The notes: generated by a model not told the origin, from the sequence alone. Shown: positions 23,520 through 34,356, counted from the first letter of the stretch. The stretch is DNA of 64,000 nucleotides from Leptobrachium leishanense (GCA_009667805.1 CM019066.1:333504077-333568076); one strand, 5' to 3'. Numbers and translations are program-made.

Positions 23520-25439
23520 AAGAAGTAGAATGTACTTCTGCAGGGTTTAAGGGCAAACCAGACACCTGCTTTTCATTGAAAAGGAAGGTAATTAATAATA
23601 CACTTTGATATGTCTATCCAAAGATAGGAAATGAAATAATTGAGCACCACCAGCAATAACACACCACAGGTCCAGACACACATTCATACCCATACATAGC
23701 TGTATAACTCAGAAATACAAACATATTCATAGCTATACATACATACACACATACCATTTAGAAAAGTCATTGGAGGCAAGCTTAGAAGCTAGGCTATTCC
23801 CAGACCTCTTAGTCAGCATCGCAAACTAATGGGCCATATATCTCAATAAAAAACACATTTTCTTTTGGATTTTATTTTGTCTATTTTCTTTTTCTTTTTA
23901 CATTTTACACGGTCATGTATGGTATCACTGGAAAGGCCAGAATCTGACTCACTTAACCATGTCGGGTGTATGGAACCAGAGATACAGGGGTTCAAATATT
24001 CAAATGTCCCCTGTATCTCTTACAATGGGTTTGCCGCTCGGGTGGGCAAATGTCCCCTGTGTCTCCTCTCTTGATCCGCCAGTGCACCCTCACTACAATA
24101 TCACTCTCTTGATGAGAAGAAATGTCATGCCGCCAATAATGAATATTTGTCAAGCAGTAATGTAACCCAACATGTTTGTAGGACCCTGACAATCCCATAG
24201 TTTGAAGAATTCAGGAAATATAACAGTAAACATTTCAGTGACATCATCTTTTTGACACATATATATATATGTGCATATGCCTGTTAGTGCGGGTTTGTTA
24301 ATGTGTACACTGTTCTAAAAGTTATTTTAATGACAGAAAACCCCTACATATACAATGATCTAGGGGTTCCAAAATGGGGACAAATAGTGGAGGTGAGAGT
24401 GGACAGCCATTGTGTGTTCCATTGCACTTCAGAGAGCGTGTTATAGCTCATAAAATAGAAAGAAGCTATTAGGCCAGTGAGAAATGGAACAAAAACAAGA
24501 AACAGCAAAAAGGGTTTTAAGGATATATACACAGTTCACTTTACAAAGGCCTTCTCTGCAGAGAGATCTGTGGGAGAATTAATGTTATGTGTATAGCGGG
24601 TCAATGATGTCACTGAAACGTATGATATCAAAATATAATATCATGAGGTGCTGCGACTATATTCATTCTTTTGTTAAAGAATGATCTGAATTCTTTGACT
24701 TATTTTGAGGTTTGCTGGTTCTGCTTCCGTCACTCATGTGGTTGGACAGGAAAGCCGTTTATTTTATTTTAAAAACACCTAACGGGGAAAATAGCGTATT
24801 TCTCCTGCATGCTTTCTAACATTAAAGCACACTGCAAGAATGACAACTTCATTCAAGCGGATCATCTGGAATTACATTAAACAGCTGCTATTAAACAGCT
24901 GACAACAAAGGCAACGATTTTCATGTGAACAGCCCTGAGATTCAGGCCGTGTGTTCCCTTAGTAATGTTATGAAGAACACATTGTGTTTCTGTATACCAA
25001 CACACATGGTACTCCCCTCTGTGCTTGTTGCCAAACAAGCAGGTTCCCTTTCTTTCTATTCTTTTTTTTTTTTATCCTTCCTGATCGCTTTGTCTTCAGT
25101 CAAGCCTCTGGGAAGCCCACAAACCATGCAGACAAATGCAGAGCGGTCTAGTTAAACTGGATATAACAGGTGCCATTACTATTGACTCGACAGGCCTAAG
25201 ACACGCAAAGAGCAAGCCTTACTGATGGCCATTATATGGTGACTTTCCCAACGTTCCCAATGCCTAGAAATGTATCATCTAAAACAGCATAAATAGTATT
25301 TACAGACACACTTAAATATGAGCAATCAAATTTTTATGTTTAAATAAACAGCAGTTATTAATTAAAAATATCTAAACTTACTATGAACGTTTAAATTTTT
25401 TTTTTTAAATATATACTGTATATAACACGTCACCAAGCG
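23520..25439. other. Mostly unique DNA with a family P fragment
   Basis: 23850-24080 resembles the central part of family P (ggtcatgtatggtatcactg followed by gaaaggcc, then agatacaggg), so it is a diverged fragment. 23690-23760 contains catac/catacat-rich sequence. The rest, about 1.3 kb from 24190, holds no gene or named repeat. Minor tracts: (TA)n at 24260-24272 and a T-run at 25062-25074. Confidence 0.5.
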
Positions 25440-25893
25440 GAGAGTACTCCGTTATACAGATCACACGTCTTAAAGATTTTTAACCACTCCACTGATGTTG
25501 GGAGTTTAGTTCACAAAATATGATCATATGTTGCTAAGGCCAATCACAATGTCAATGTGCCTCATCGCCGACAGGTCCTACACTAAACATCTAATGACTG
25601 TGTTTAAGTCATTAAGTGAAACTTGAGAAAGGCTCTTTTTGAGCCAAAACGTTGCTTGCGCCCTCTGTGCACGTGAACTCCAAATAAAGAACAAGTCACA
25701 GGATCCCACGATGTGCTGGTACTGTTTACTAATACTTGTACAGCGTGTAGTCTTGGCAAAACCTTATTCCATCTTGCACCGTGTTGTTGGTCTGCCCCTT
25801 TTTGGTGAGTGCTGTCTTTTTTTTTCTGCTTTTACTGATACGTTTATAGAGTACCCTAGATGCACATCATAATCTTACCTTGAGGTTGATTTA
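25440..25893 (+). mobile_element. Penelope-type terminal-repeat remnant
   Basis: The phrase ttgggagtttagttcacaa and following cacaatgtcaatgtgcctca recur in the repeats at 27375-27455 and, more loosely, 28680-28745. A hammerhead-like motif at 25620-25655 and a tail with aataaagaacaag (about 25684) follow. There is no reverse-transcriptase frame. I place it in the same broad group as the repeats between 26640 and 29605. Confidence 0.5.
25620..25656 (+). ncRNA. Hammerhead-like motif, degenerate
   Basis: The layout is ttgagaa, then a perfect 5-bp helix (ggctc/gagcc, loop ttttt... ), then aaaacgttgc. The CUGANGA box has two changes and the GAAA box reads AAAA, so cleavage is unlikely. The order and spacing match the intact-looking cores at 34590-34630 and 35289-35330. 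Confidence 0.35.
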
Positions 25894-25895
25894 AA

Positions 25896-26604
25896 TATAG
25901 AAACATAGAAACATAGAAAGATGTCGGCAGATAAGAACCTTTCGGCCCATCTAGTCTGCCCAATTACATGGATACTTTACCTGGATTTATCTTTTGTTTA
26001 GGATAGCCTTATGCCTATCCCATGCCTGCTTAAATTCAATTACTGTTTTGGCCTCTACCACTTCAACTGGAAGACTGTTCCATGTATCCACCACCCTCTC
26101 AGTAAAATAATGCTTCCTGATGTTACTTTTAAACCTTTGCCCCTCTAATCTAAGACTATGTCCTCTTGTTTTGCTACTTTGTTTCCGTTTAAATATACTC
26201 CCTTCCTCTACCTTGTGGATTCCCTTTACGTATTTAAATGTTTCTATCATATCTCCTCTGTCTCGTCTTTTTTCCAAGCTGTACATGTTAAGATCATTAA
26301 GCCTTTCCTGGTAACTTTTCTCCTTCAAGCCGTACACCATTTTAGTAGCCCTTCTCTGAACTCTCTCTAAGATGTCTATATCCTTCTGGAGATACGGTCT
26401 CCAGTACTGCACACAGTACTCCAAGTGAGGTCTCACCAGTGCTCTGTACAGTGGCATGAGCACTTCCCTTTTCCTACTGCTAATACCTCTCCCTACACAA
26501 CCAAGCATTCTGCTAGCATTTCCTGCTGCTCTATTACATTGACTACTTACCTTTAGATCCTCTGAAATAATAACCCCTAAATCCTTTTCATATTCAATTA
26601 ATAT
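25896..26604 (-). pseudogene. CR1/Rex1-type LINE, reverse-transcriptase C-terminal fragment
   Basis: On the minus strand about 200 codons are open without a break, starting at EYEKDLGVIISEDLK and ending DRHKAILNKR. Family marks are ALVRPHLEYCVQYWRP, ILERVQRRATKMV and RRDRGDMIETFKYV, all typical of the region after the polymerase core (thumb and beyond) in CR1/Rex1/L2-clade LINEs. The catalytic YADD region is missing, so the insertion is strongly 5'-truncated, as usual for LINEs. The 3' tail is a short catag/aaacatag repeat (plus strand 25896-25920). A second fragment of the same LINE at 49323-50036 is longer at its 5' side and has an in-frame stop. Whole frame open but non-functional for lack of the catalytic part. 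Confidence 0.9.
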
Positions 26605-26851
26605 ATTCAATTGATACATTACTACAACATACTTCGTAACAGATTTCATAATATATATTTATATATAATACACCAGGAGGGCAGCACTCAACCTTTACTA
26701 AGCATAGCGGGCAGGTGCTTCTCAAGACAAAAAAAATACAACAATCCAGAAGGAGAGCACTCCAATTGATACATGTAAAGAATTTAACCAAAGCTCACAC
26801 AGAAAAGGTTTTAACACATTTTAACCCTTTACTGGTTCTAACAACTCTTAA

Positions 26852-27300
26852 GGCTGCTGTCAGACGAGCGTAGTGTTCACGTCCGTGATTGCGCCTAAAA
26901 GTACGTCCGTGATAGCATGAAAGAAAGTCCATTGGAGCCTGACACATGAAGTACGTCCGCACTGAACTGCGGACGCATGACGGACGCTGCAAACGGACGC
27001 AGGTTAGGCAAGAACGTAATACTGCTAGAACGGACGTGCGGAGTGCGCCACGTCCACAACGTCTGCATAGCTTTGTGTGTGAGTGATGGAGCGAGGTCAG
27101 ACGGACTGCATTTATACGTCCAGCATTTTTGACGGACAGAATGTTTTTTCATTGTAATTTATTTTCCCTGCTACATCAGTCAAAAAATACGTCAGTGAAA
27201 AAAAACGGACTGTGTGGCCACTACTGTGTCTTCCGTACTGACGTACGTCCGTGTGCACGGACGTACAGTCCGTAGAAATCACGCTTGTCTGACCCTAGCC
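26852..27300. mobile_element. TTAA-type MITE, ggctgctgtcagacg copy 1
   Basis: The borders are TTAA on the left (26848-26851) and TTAC on the right (27301-27304). Ends: ggctgctgtcagacgagcg and the complement of ggctagggtcagacaagcg. The interior has many acgtccg and its complement, including gtacgtccgtgtgcacggac at about 27242-27261. It is about 96% identical by eye to the copy at 28201-28649. Non-coding. Confidence 0.85.
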
Positions 27301-27480
27301 TTACTCTTTCAAGATTTCAACAGTTGGTAACCCATTGCTGATTATATACAAGGTTTTTAACCCTAAGCTCTGTTAAAAAAATGATGGGAGTTTAGTTCAC
27401 AATATATGGCCAAAACTTGCTTGAGGCTGTCACAAACGTCAATGTATCCCATCGCGATGGATCCTATCATTGTCACCTCA

Positions 27481-27916
27481 GGCTAGGGACAGATGAGCGC
27501 ATTTTCTGCGGCCACCGTCAAAATGTACGTCGATGCGTGCGCACGCATTTTTTCACGGAATACGCTTAAGTGGTCAGACGATGCGCAATTCTGGACGTAT
27601 TTCATGACGATGGGGTGAAAAGAAGTCTAGGGAAATCCGGCTGTTTGAACGTTATGTTGGCCGCACACTAGCAGCGTCTGACATCTCCTAATCACGCACA
27701 CACGCTGCTATGCGGCCGCAGCGCACTCTGTACGTCAGTACCAGCGGTTTAACGTTCTCGAAAAAATGCGTTCATTTTCCACTTGCGTTGCGCGGCCGGA
27801 CTTTTGTGCGGCCGTACTTCGTATATTGGCTGTCATTGCCCGTCATCTGCTGCTAGTGCGGCCGTGATTATGTGCGCCAGAACGCGCGTTCGCACTGCCT
27901 CAGTCTGACCCTAGCC
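27481..27916. mobile_element. TTAA-type MITE, ggctaggg family (young copy 2)
   Basis: This is nearly identical to 19461-19900 (three substitutions seen). Flanks are CTCA and TAAA, so the expected TTAA target is not visible; the insertion may have been at an altered site or flanks may have mutated. It lies at the junction of inverted Penelope-type repeat units. Confidence 0.85.
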
Positions 27917-28045
27917 TAAAGAACACCATTGTGAACTAAACTCCCATCATTTTTTAATGTGTGAGCTCCTGTTAAAGTCTTTACATGGATGAATTGGTGT
28001 GCACTCCTTCTGGATTATAATATATATACTATATATTTATATAAA

Positions 28046-29605
28046 ACAAAACGAGAGGAGAGCACACCAAACAATACAAAAGAAACCACAACAGCAGCTA
28101 AATACGTTTAAACAGAGTTTCAGATTTAACCCTTTCAGTGCTTAAGAACATTTCCTAAACCCCTTCAAACATTGCAGTTCTTAACCCTTGCATACATTAA
28201 GGCTGCTGTCAGACGAGCGTAGTGTTCACGTCCGTGATTGCGCCTAAAAGTACGTCCGTGATAGCATGAAAGAAAGTCCTTTGGAGCCTGACACATGAAG
28301 TACGTCCGCACTGAACTGCGGACGCATGACGGACGCTGCAAACGGACGCAGGTTAGGCAAGAACGTAATACTGCTAGAACGGACGTGCGGAGTGCGCCAC
28401 GTCCATAACGTCTGCATAGCTTTGTGTGTGAGTGATGGAGCGTGGTCAGACGGACTGCATTTATACGTCCAGCATTTTTGACGGACAGAATGTTTTTTCA
28501 TTGTAATTTATTTTTCCCTCCTACATCCGTCATAAAATAACTTCAGTGAAAAAACGGACTGTGTGACCACTACTGCGTCATCCGTACTGACGATGTCCGT
28601 ACTGCACGGACGTACAGTCCGTAGAAATCACGCTCGTCTGACCCTAGCCTTAATACTGAGCTCTGTTGAACAATGGTGGAAGTTTAGTTTGCAATAGATG
28701 GCCATGGATTGCGTAAGCCTGCCAACAGCGACAATGTATTCCACCCCTGGCAGGTCCTATCATACTAACCTAATGTCTGCTCTTATGGGATAAACTTACT
28801 GTGGACTCAATCCATGGCCATCTATTGCAAACTAAACTTCCACCATTGTTCAACAGAGCTCAGTAGTAAATGTATGCAAGGGTTAAGAACTGCAATGTTT
28901 GAAGGGGTTTAGGAAATGTTCTTAAGCACTGAAAGGGTTAAATCGGAAACTCTGTTTAAACGTATTTAGCTGCTGTTGTGGTTTCTTTTGTATTGTTTGG
29001 TGTGCTCTCCTCTCGTTGTGTTTTATATTATGTTGTCTTGAGATGCATCCGCACTGAAAGCATAGTTAAGGTTGAGTGCTGCCCCTCTCGTATATTTTGT
29101 ATATTACAGGGTTGACAACCCTTTGGGCAAGCACCCCTCCCTGTCACAGGTGCTCCACCCGCAGGTTCTATTTAAATCTTGATCTGCAGGGAGCTTCAGA
29201 AAGGACTGAGTCCACAGTAAGTTTATCCCATAAGAGCAGACATTAGGTTAGTATGATAGGACCTGCCAGGGGTGGAATACATTGTCGCTGTTGGCAGGCT
29301 TACGCAATCCATGGCCATCTATTGCAAACTAAACTTCCACCATTGTTCAACAGAGCTCAGTATTAAATGTATGCAAGGGTTAAGAACTGCAATGTTTGAA
29401 GGGGTTTAGGAAATGTTCTTAAGCACTGAAAGGGTTAAATCTGAAACTCTGTTTAAACGTATTTAGCTGCTGTTGTGGTTTCTTTTGTATTGTTTGGTGT
29501 GCTCTCCTCTCGTTTTGTTTTATATTATGTTGTCTTGAGATGCACCCGCACTGAAAGCATAGTTAAGGTTGAGTGCTGCCCCTCTCGTATATTTTCTATA
29601 TATTT
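28046..29605. mobile_element. Penelope-type terminal repeats: one inverted and two direct units
   Basis: Three related units follow each other. 28046-28811 is in minus orientation and holds the MITE 28201-28649. 28812-29105 is a plus unit truncated at its start, beginning atccatggccatctattgc. About 29190-29605 is a complete plus unit beginning at ggactgagtccacagtaag. The last two are almost identical where they overlap. The plus units end in cttgagatgcaccc, aaggttgagtgctgcc and a tatattt-rich tail; the outer borders are (TA)n. The arrangement (inverted partial plus tandem repeats) fits Penelope-like terminal repeats. There is no coding sequence. Confidence 0.65.
28201..28649. mobile_element. 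TTAA-type MITE, ggctgctgtcagacg copy 2
   Basis: TTAA lies on both sides (28197-28200, 28650-28653). The target is proven inside the window: the uninterrupted unit at 29350-29375, read in complement, is catacatttaatactgag, while here the same sequence is split into cataca-TTAA and TTAA-tactgag. So the family duplicates TTAA, as piggyBac and Kolobok elements do. The interior is CpG-rich and non-coding. Confidence 0.9.
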
Positions 29606-29620
29606 ATATATATATATACA

Positions 29621-29699
29621 CACTATATTGCCAAAAGTTTTCGCTCACCATCAATATGCGAGTCAAGGCAGGTGAGCGATTACTTTTGGCAATATAGTG
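29621..29699. mobile_element. 79-bp Tc1/mariner-type mini-element
   Basis: The inverted ends cactatattgccaaaagt and ...acttttggcaatatagtg extend inward to tcgctcacc/ggtgagcga, with a 20-bp centre. A TA follows on the right, and (TA)n DNA is on the left. This CACTATATTGCCAAAAG end type is common in Tc1-like elements. No coding sequence. Confidence 0.8.
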
Positions 29700-29742
29700 T
29701 ATGTGTAAACTCGATAGGCCGTGTTAGTCCAGATGCCAAAAT

Positions 29743-29874
29743 CACGAGTATAGCAGTACGTAGTGATACCTTTTTTATTGGACCAACGTTACATTTAAAA
29801 GACAAGCTTTTGTGTCTTTTAAATATAACGTTAGTCCAATAAAAAAGGTATCACTACGTACTGCTATACTCGTG
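29743..29874. repeat. Near-perfect 61-bp palindrome
   Basis: Arms 29743-29803 and 29814-29874 pair at 59 of 61 positions around the 10-base centre aagcttttgt. The right side runs into a (TA)n tract (29881-29899). The arm contains aacgttacatttaaaagac, like the tails of Penelope-type repeats. It can fold as a cruciform or RNA hairpin. Confidence 0.9.
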
Positions 29875-29899
29875 AATTTTATATATATATATATATATA

Positions 29900-30290
29900 A
29901 CAGGAACAGATTTAATTGATTAGTGGAAAACCACCATCACAAAATCTAGAGATAGGTTGGGGTTAATTAAAATGATAATTTTATTTATGGACAATGCCAC
30001 ACACAAAACATAATTGACAAATGTGAAAAAAATGAATATGTTGGCTTGCTTGATGGTTTCTGGGGATATGGATCACCTGGTCCAACGGCATTATGCAATT
30101 GATTGTTTTAATTACAAGTCTGTGTTGAGTTTGTCTAATGATGAATGCTATGTATATGTGTTTTTTATTTGTGTGTGTTATGTCTTAAGAAAAGTCCAGC
30201 ATGGACTGAAACGTCGACTCGCAATAATAAAAATCATTTTTATCAATACCAAGTCTCTCGAGTGCGTTATCCACCCATCACGATTTCTAC
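29900..30290 (+). mobile_element. Penelope-type 3' remnant with hammerhead-like motif
   Basis: The segment lies between a (TA)n tract and another at 30361-30388, has no coding frame that I can assign, and carries a hammerhead-like motif followed by an aataataaaaatcattttta tail. The layout matches the 3' end at 35289-35395. Confidence 0.45.
30181..30219 (+). ncRNA. Hammerhead-like motif, one core base changed
   Basis: The segment has GUC, then cttaaga in place of CUGANGA, a perfect 5-bp helix (agtcc/ggact), then GAAAC, and a classical GUC triplet followed by GAC that could pair with the first GUC (stem I). The changed G in the first box should reduce cleavage. Confidence 0.4.
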
Positions 30291-30529
30291 CTATACAGTA
30301 TAGCAGCACCAGAGCACGCAAACTTTCTTTTCAAGGGTTGAATACCAGGCACCTGTTGGATTATATATATATATATATATATATATATTAGGGACCTGCA
30401 AAGCTTCGAAATTTGATTTCAAAACAAATCAATGGACGTATTCGAATTCGACTTTGCCGATCGATTCGGCAAAAAATTCTTATCAGAAGCACCCGGTCTC
30501 GGTGCTTGTCTGGCCGCAATCTGCATTTT

Positions 30530-32195
30530 ATTATTATTATTCTTTATTTATAAAGCGCCAGCATATTCCGCAGCGCTGTACAATAAGCACAGTATAGACA
30601 CGGTTACAATACATTGAACAACATTTGACAAACAGTACAGGAGGAGATGAGGGCCCTATTCCCGTAGGAACTCACAATCTGGGAGGGTTGGGGTTGGAAA
30701 CAGAGAGAGGACTGTAAGGTGAGAGTGATTGATGATTGTGTCAGTGAGTTGGGTGGTAGGCTTCCCTAAATAGGAACGTTTTAAGGAGCGTTTGAAGGAA
30801 GAGAAGTTAGGGGAAAGTCTGACAGTATGAGGGAGAGCATTCCAGAGAGTGGGGGCTGAGCGTGAGAAATCCTGCAGTCTATCATGGGAAGAGGTAATGC
30901 AGGGAGACGCTAGGCGCAGGTCACTGTTTGACCTTAGGGAGCGGGCTGGGGTGTATTTGGTGATTAGTGAGGACAGGTAGTGGGGAGCTGAGTTAGTGAG
31001 GGTTTTGTAGGTAAGGATAAGGATTTTGAACTTAATTCTGCAGTGGATGGGGAGCCAGTGAAGGGACTCGCAGAGGGGAGCGGCAGAGACAGAGCGGCGG
31101 GTGAGGTGAATTAGTCTGGCGGAGGCGTTCAGGATGGATTGTAGGGGGGAGAGGCGGGACAGAGGGAGGCCAGATAAGAGATTATTGCAATAGTCGAGTC
31201 GGGAGATTACCAGGGCGTGTATGAGTTGTTTTGTGGCGACAGCGGTAAGAAATGGCCGAATTCTGGAAACATTACGCAGTTGGTATCGGCAGGAGGAGGA
31301 AAGAGACTTGATGTGGGGGATGAAGGAAAGAGCAGAGTCAAGTGTAACTCCAAGACAGCGAACTTGGTTTGATGGGGAAATGGTGATACCCTCCACTGTG
31401 ATAGAGAAGTCAGGAGGTGGGAGGCATTTGGAGGAGGAATAAGTAGGAGTTCAGTCTTCGACATGTTGATCTTTAGGTGGTGGGAGGCCATCCAGGAGGA
31501 GATGCCAGATAAACAGTCACTGACTTTTGAAAAGGACAGGGGGAGAGAGATCAGGGGTAGAGAGGTAGATCTGAGTGTCATCAGCGTAGAGGTGGTAATT
31601 GAAGCCAAAGCTGTTGATGATTTTGCCCAGGAGGAGGTGTAGATGGAAAAGAGCAGAGGACCAAGGACAGAGCCTTGAGGTACACCAACAGATAGAGGCA
31701 ATGAGGAGGAGGAGTTACCAGCAAAGGACACACAGAAGGACCTGTTGGATAAATAGGATTCGACCCAAGCGAGTGCAGTGTCACCGAGACCCAGAGAGTT
31801 GAGGGTCTGTAGAAGGAGGGGGTGGTCAACAGTGTCAAAAGCAGCCGAGAGGTCAAGCAGGATGAGAATAGAATAGTGGCCGTGTTTTTTAGCAGTTAGG
31901 AGGTCGTTGGTGACTTTGGTGAGGGCAGTTTCAGTTGAGTGTAGGGGACGGAAGCCAGATTGCAGGGGGTCAAGTAGGGAATTGGAGGACAGGAAGAGGG
32001 AGAGGCGGTTGAAGACTAGTTTTTCTAAGAGCTTTGATGTGAAGGGAAGCAGGGATACAGGCGGTAGTTGGATGGAGAGTTGGGATCTAGGGATGGTTTC
32101 TTTAGTAAAGGGGTAACTAGCGCGTGTTTGAAGGCGGATGGAAAGGAGCCAGTGGAGAGAGATAGGTTGAAGATGTGCATCTCCAGCAAGCAGCG
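30530..32195 (-). pseudogene. L2-type LINE reverse transcriptase, broken
   Basis: Read on the minus strand, the sequence gives in order: [65 protein letters not shown] (first catalytic aspartate), [18 protein letters not shown], then after a frameshift near 31640 the YADDTQIY catalytic box, and after further breaks [29 protein letters not shown] and the C-terminal part ending near 30656. These are the usual blocks of L2-clade polymerase in the right order. The endonuclease is absent (5' truncation at about 32195). The 3' end, with ataaagcgccagcatattcc and a tail of TTA triplets on the plus strand, matches 59972-60196 and 63780-63943. At least three frame breaks make it inactive. Confidence 0.92.
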
Positions 32196-32199
32196 TGCC

Positions 32200-33079
32200 T
32201 TCCAGACGCACAGCACGCAGCGGGAACGGCATGCTGCCAGCGCCACCCCCTCCAGCAAGGCTGACATATGAGAGTGACATCTCACTGTCACATGATGCAA
32301 AGAGGAGGCTGAGGATGACCGGCGCGGTGGAAGCTGCAGTGTGAAGAGGTGTTCAGCCGGGACAGAGGAGCGAGCAGCAGGCAGGCCTGAGCCAAGTTGG
32401 TGACAGTGTAGATATATTGTGCTTCTTTTGCAGGATGGGGAAGCCAGAGCCCCTTTCAATACCTCAGCATCTGCTGAATTTCAGTTTGCTGCAGCAGTGT
32501 CATTGAACGCTTTGGATGCGAATTTTGAATCCAAAATGGCCGACAATTTTTTAATGAAAGAAGCAGATTGTTTTTCGTATCACTCGGACAAAATATAATA
32601 AAGAAAAGCAGTCAGCACAATTCCGTTTTGTATGCACACACCACAAATGATAGTTTTTATTGAATAAACGTAATGTTTACTTCTGAAACTAAATATAAAT
32701 TGAACTGTAATATATGTCTATGTGCAGGGGTAAATAATAAATAACTATTTTGTGCTTTGGTGAACAAAAACCTCAAAATTAACATTGCTGTACGGAATTG
32801 TTACTTGCTTCATGGCGGCGGCCATCTTTAATACGTCACACTCAGCTACTCGCAGCATCTCCTCGGGTCGCTGCAAGTGCTAAGTTAGTAGTGCTGAGCG
32901 CTGAGTGGCTGAACGGCGTTCAATGGCAGGTTGCTAACTTAGCACTTGCAGCGGCTGAGGTATTGAACGCGCCTCAGGTGATGGAATGGATCATTGATTC
33001 ATCATCACCAGAAGAAGATGGCTGCTGGGAGGAAGAGGTGGGCCAGGGGGGCTTAAAAGTATAACTGGCCATATTAATT
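32200..33079. other. Interior of the hAT-like element, no transposase
   Basis: The segment is non-coding by inspection. It has the phrase atttcagtttgctgcagcag near 32475 and a self-complementary pair tagcacttgcagc / gctgcaagtgcta near 32868-32950. An 88-codon open frame at 32798-33064 has no motif. Confidence 0.4.
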
Positions 33080-34235
33080 ATATAGGGGCTTGCTCCCTGT
33101 GTGGGGAGATAACAAATTATATGGCTTCTGCTCTGTGTGAGGAGATAATAAATTATATGGCTTCTGCTCTGTGTGAGGAGATAATAAATTATATGGGGGC
33201 TTGCTCTGTGTGGGGAGATAATAAATTATATAGGGGCCTGCTCTGTGTGGGTAGATAAAAAATTATATGGGGTCTGCTTTTTATGGGGAGATAATAAATT
33301 ATATAGGGGCCTGCTCTGTGTGGGGAGATGAAATATTATATGGCTTCTGCTCTGTGTGGGGAGATAGTAAATTATATGGGGGCTTGCTCTGTGTGAGGAG
33401 ATAATAAATTATATGGGGGCCTGCTCTGTGTGGGGAGATAATAAATTATATGGCTTCTGCTCTGTGTGGGGAGATAGTAAATTATATGGGGACTTGCTCT
33501 GTGTGAGGAGATAATAAATTATATGGCTTCTGCTCTGTGTGGGGAGATAATAAATTATATGGCTTCTGCTCTGTGTGGGGAGATAATAAATTATATGGGG
33601 GTCTGCTCTGTGTGGGGAGATAATAAATTATATGGGGGTCTGCTCTGTGTGGGGAGATAATAAATTATATGGGGGTCTGCTCTGTGTGGGGAGATAATAA
33701 ATTATATGGGGGTCTGCTCTGTGTGAGGAGATAATAAATTATATGGGGTCTGCTCTGTGTGGGGAGATAGTAAATGATATAGGGGCCTGCTCTGTGTGGG
33801 GAGATAAAAACTTATATGGGGGTCTGCTTTTTATGGGGAGATAATAAATTATATAGGGGCCTGCTCTGTGTGGGGAGATAAAAAATTATATGGGGTCTGT
33901 TCTGTATGGGGGGGTCTGCTCTGTGTGGGAGATAATAAAGTATATGGGGTCTGCTCTGTTTGGGAGATAATAAAGTATATGGGGTCTGCTCTGTATGGGG
34001 AGATAATAAAATATATGGGGGTCTGCTCTGTTTGGGAGATAATAAATTATATGGGGGTCTGTTCTGTGTGTGGGGAGATAATAAATTATATGGGGATCTG
34101 CTCTGTGTGGGGAGATAATAAATTATATGAGGATCTGCTCTGTGTGAGGAGATAATAAATTATATGGGGGCCTGCTCTGTGTGGGGAGATAATAAATTAT
34201 ATGGGGGTCTGCTCTGTGTGGGTAGATAATAAATA
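33080..34235. repeat. 37-bp minisatellite
   Basis: About 31 copies of a unit containing ctgctctgtgtggggagata and ataaattatatgg, with length variants of 35-38 bp. Units carrying gcttctgctctgtgtg and units carrying gggggtctgctctgtg form separate blocks. The array is bounded inside the hAT-like element 30389-34339. Confidence 0.95.
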
Positions 34236-34356
34236 AGGAACGCGGCACTCACCTATTCTATTCGATATTCGATTCAAATTCAGCCGACAGCTGATTTGAT
34301 TCATGATTCGAGCAAAAGTTTGTGATTCGCAGGGCCCTAATATATAGGCCCAGGGC

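Larger units (their letters stand above)
26640..28045. mobile_element. Penelope-type inverted terminal repeats between (TA)n tracts
   Basis: A minus-oriented unit (26655-27470) is followed by a short plus-oriented unit (27917-28020): aatccagaaggagagcactcc near 26750 is answered by gcactccttctggatt near 27998, and gggagtttagttcacaata near 27390 by tgtgaactaaactccc near 27930. Both outer borders are (TA)n-rich. Two MITEs (26852-27300 and 27481-27916) sit inside, the second at the junction. Inverted and partial direct terminal repeats of this sort are usual for Penelope-like elements. No reverse transcriptase is present. Confidence 0.6.
30389..34339. mobile_element. hAT-like element with L2 insertion and 37-bp minisatellite
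   Basis: Inverted ends tagggacctgcaaagcttcg and the complement of the right end (tagggccctgcgaatcacaa) are flanked by ATATATAT and ATATATAG (7/8). The interior, apart from the L2 LINE (30530-32195) and the minisatellite (33080-34235), has a 0.8-kb section at 32200-33060 with no transposase motif. The strand cannot be assigned. It inserted in a (TA)n tract that also borders Penelope-type repeats. Confidence 0.7.

Noticed and set aside
30656..31442. Plus-strand frames over the L2 LINE
   Set aside because: The minus strand has all reverse-transcriptase blocks; the plus frames are shadows.
33868..34155. 95-codon frame with a repeated YMGVCSVWEI pattern
   Set aside because: Translation of the 37-bp minisatellite.
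33080..34235. CRISPR-like array
   Set aside because: Units are directly adjacent without unique spacers, in a vertebrate-type genome.
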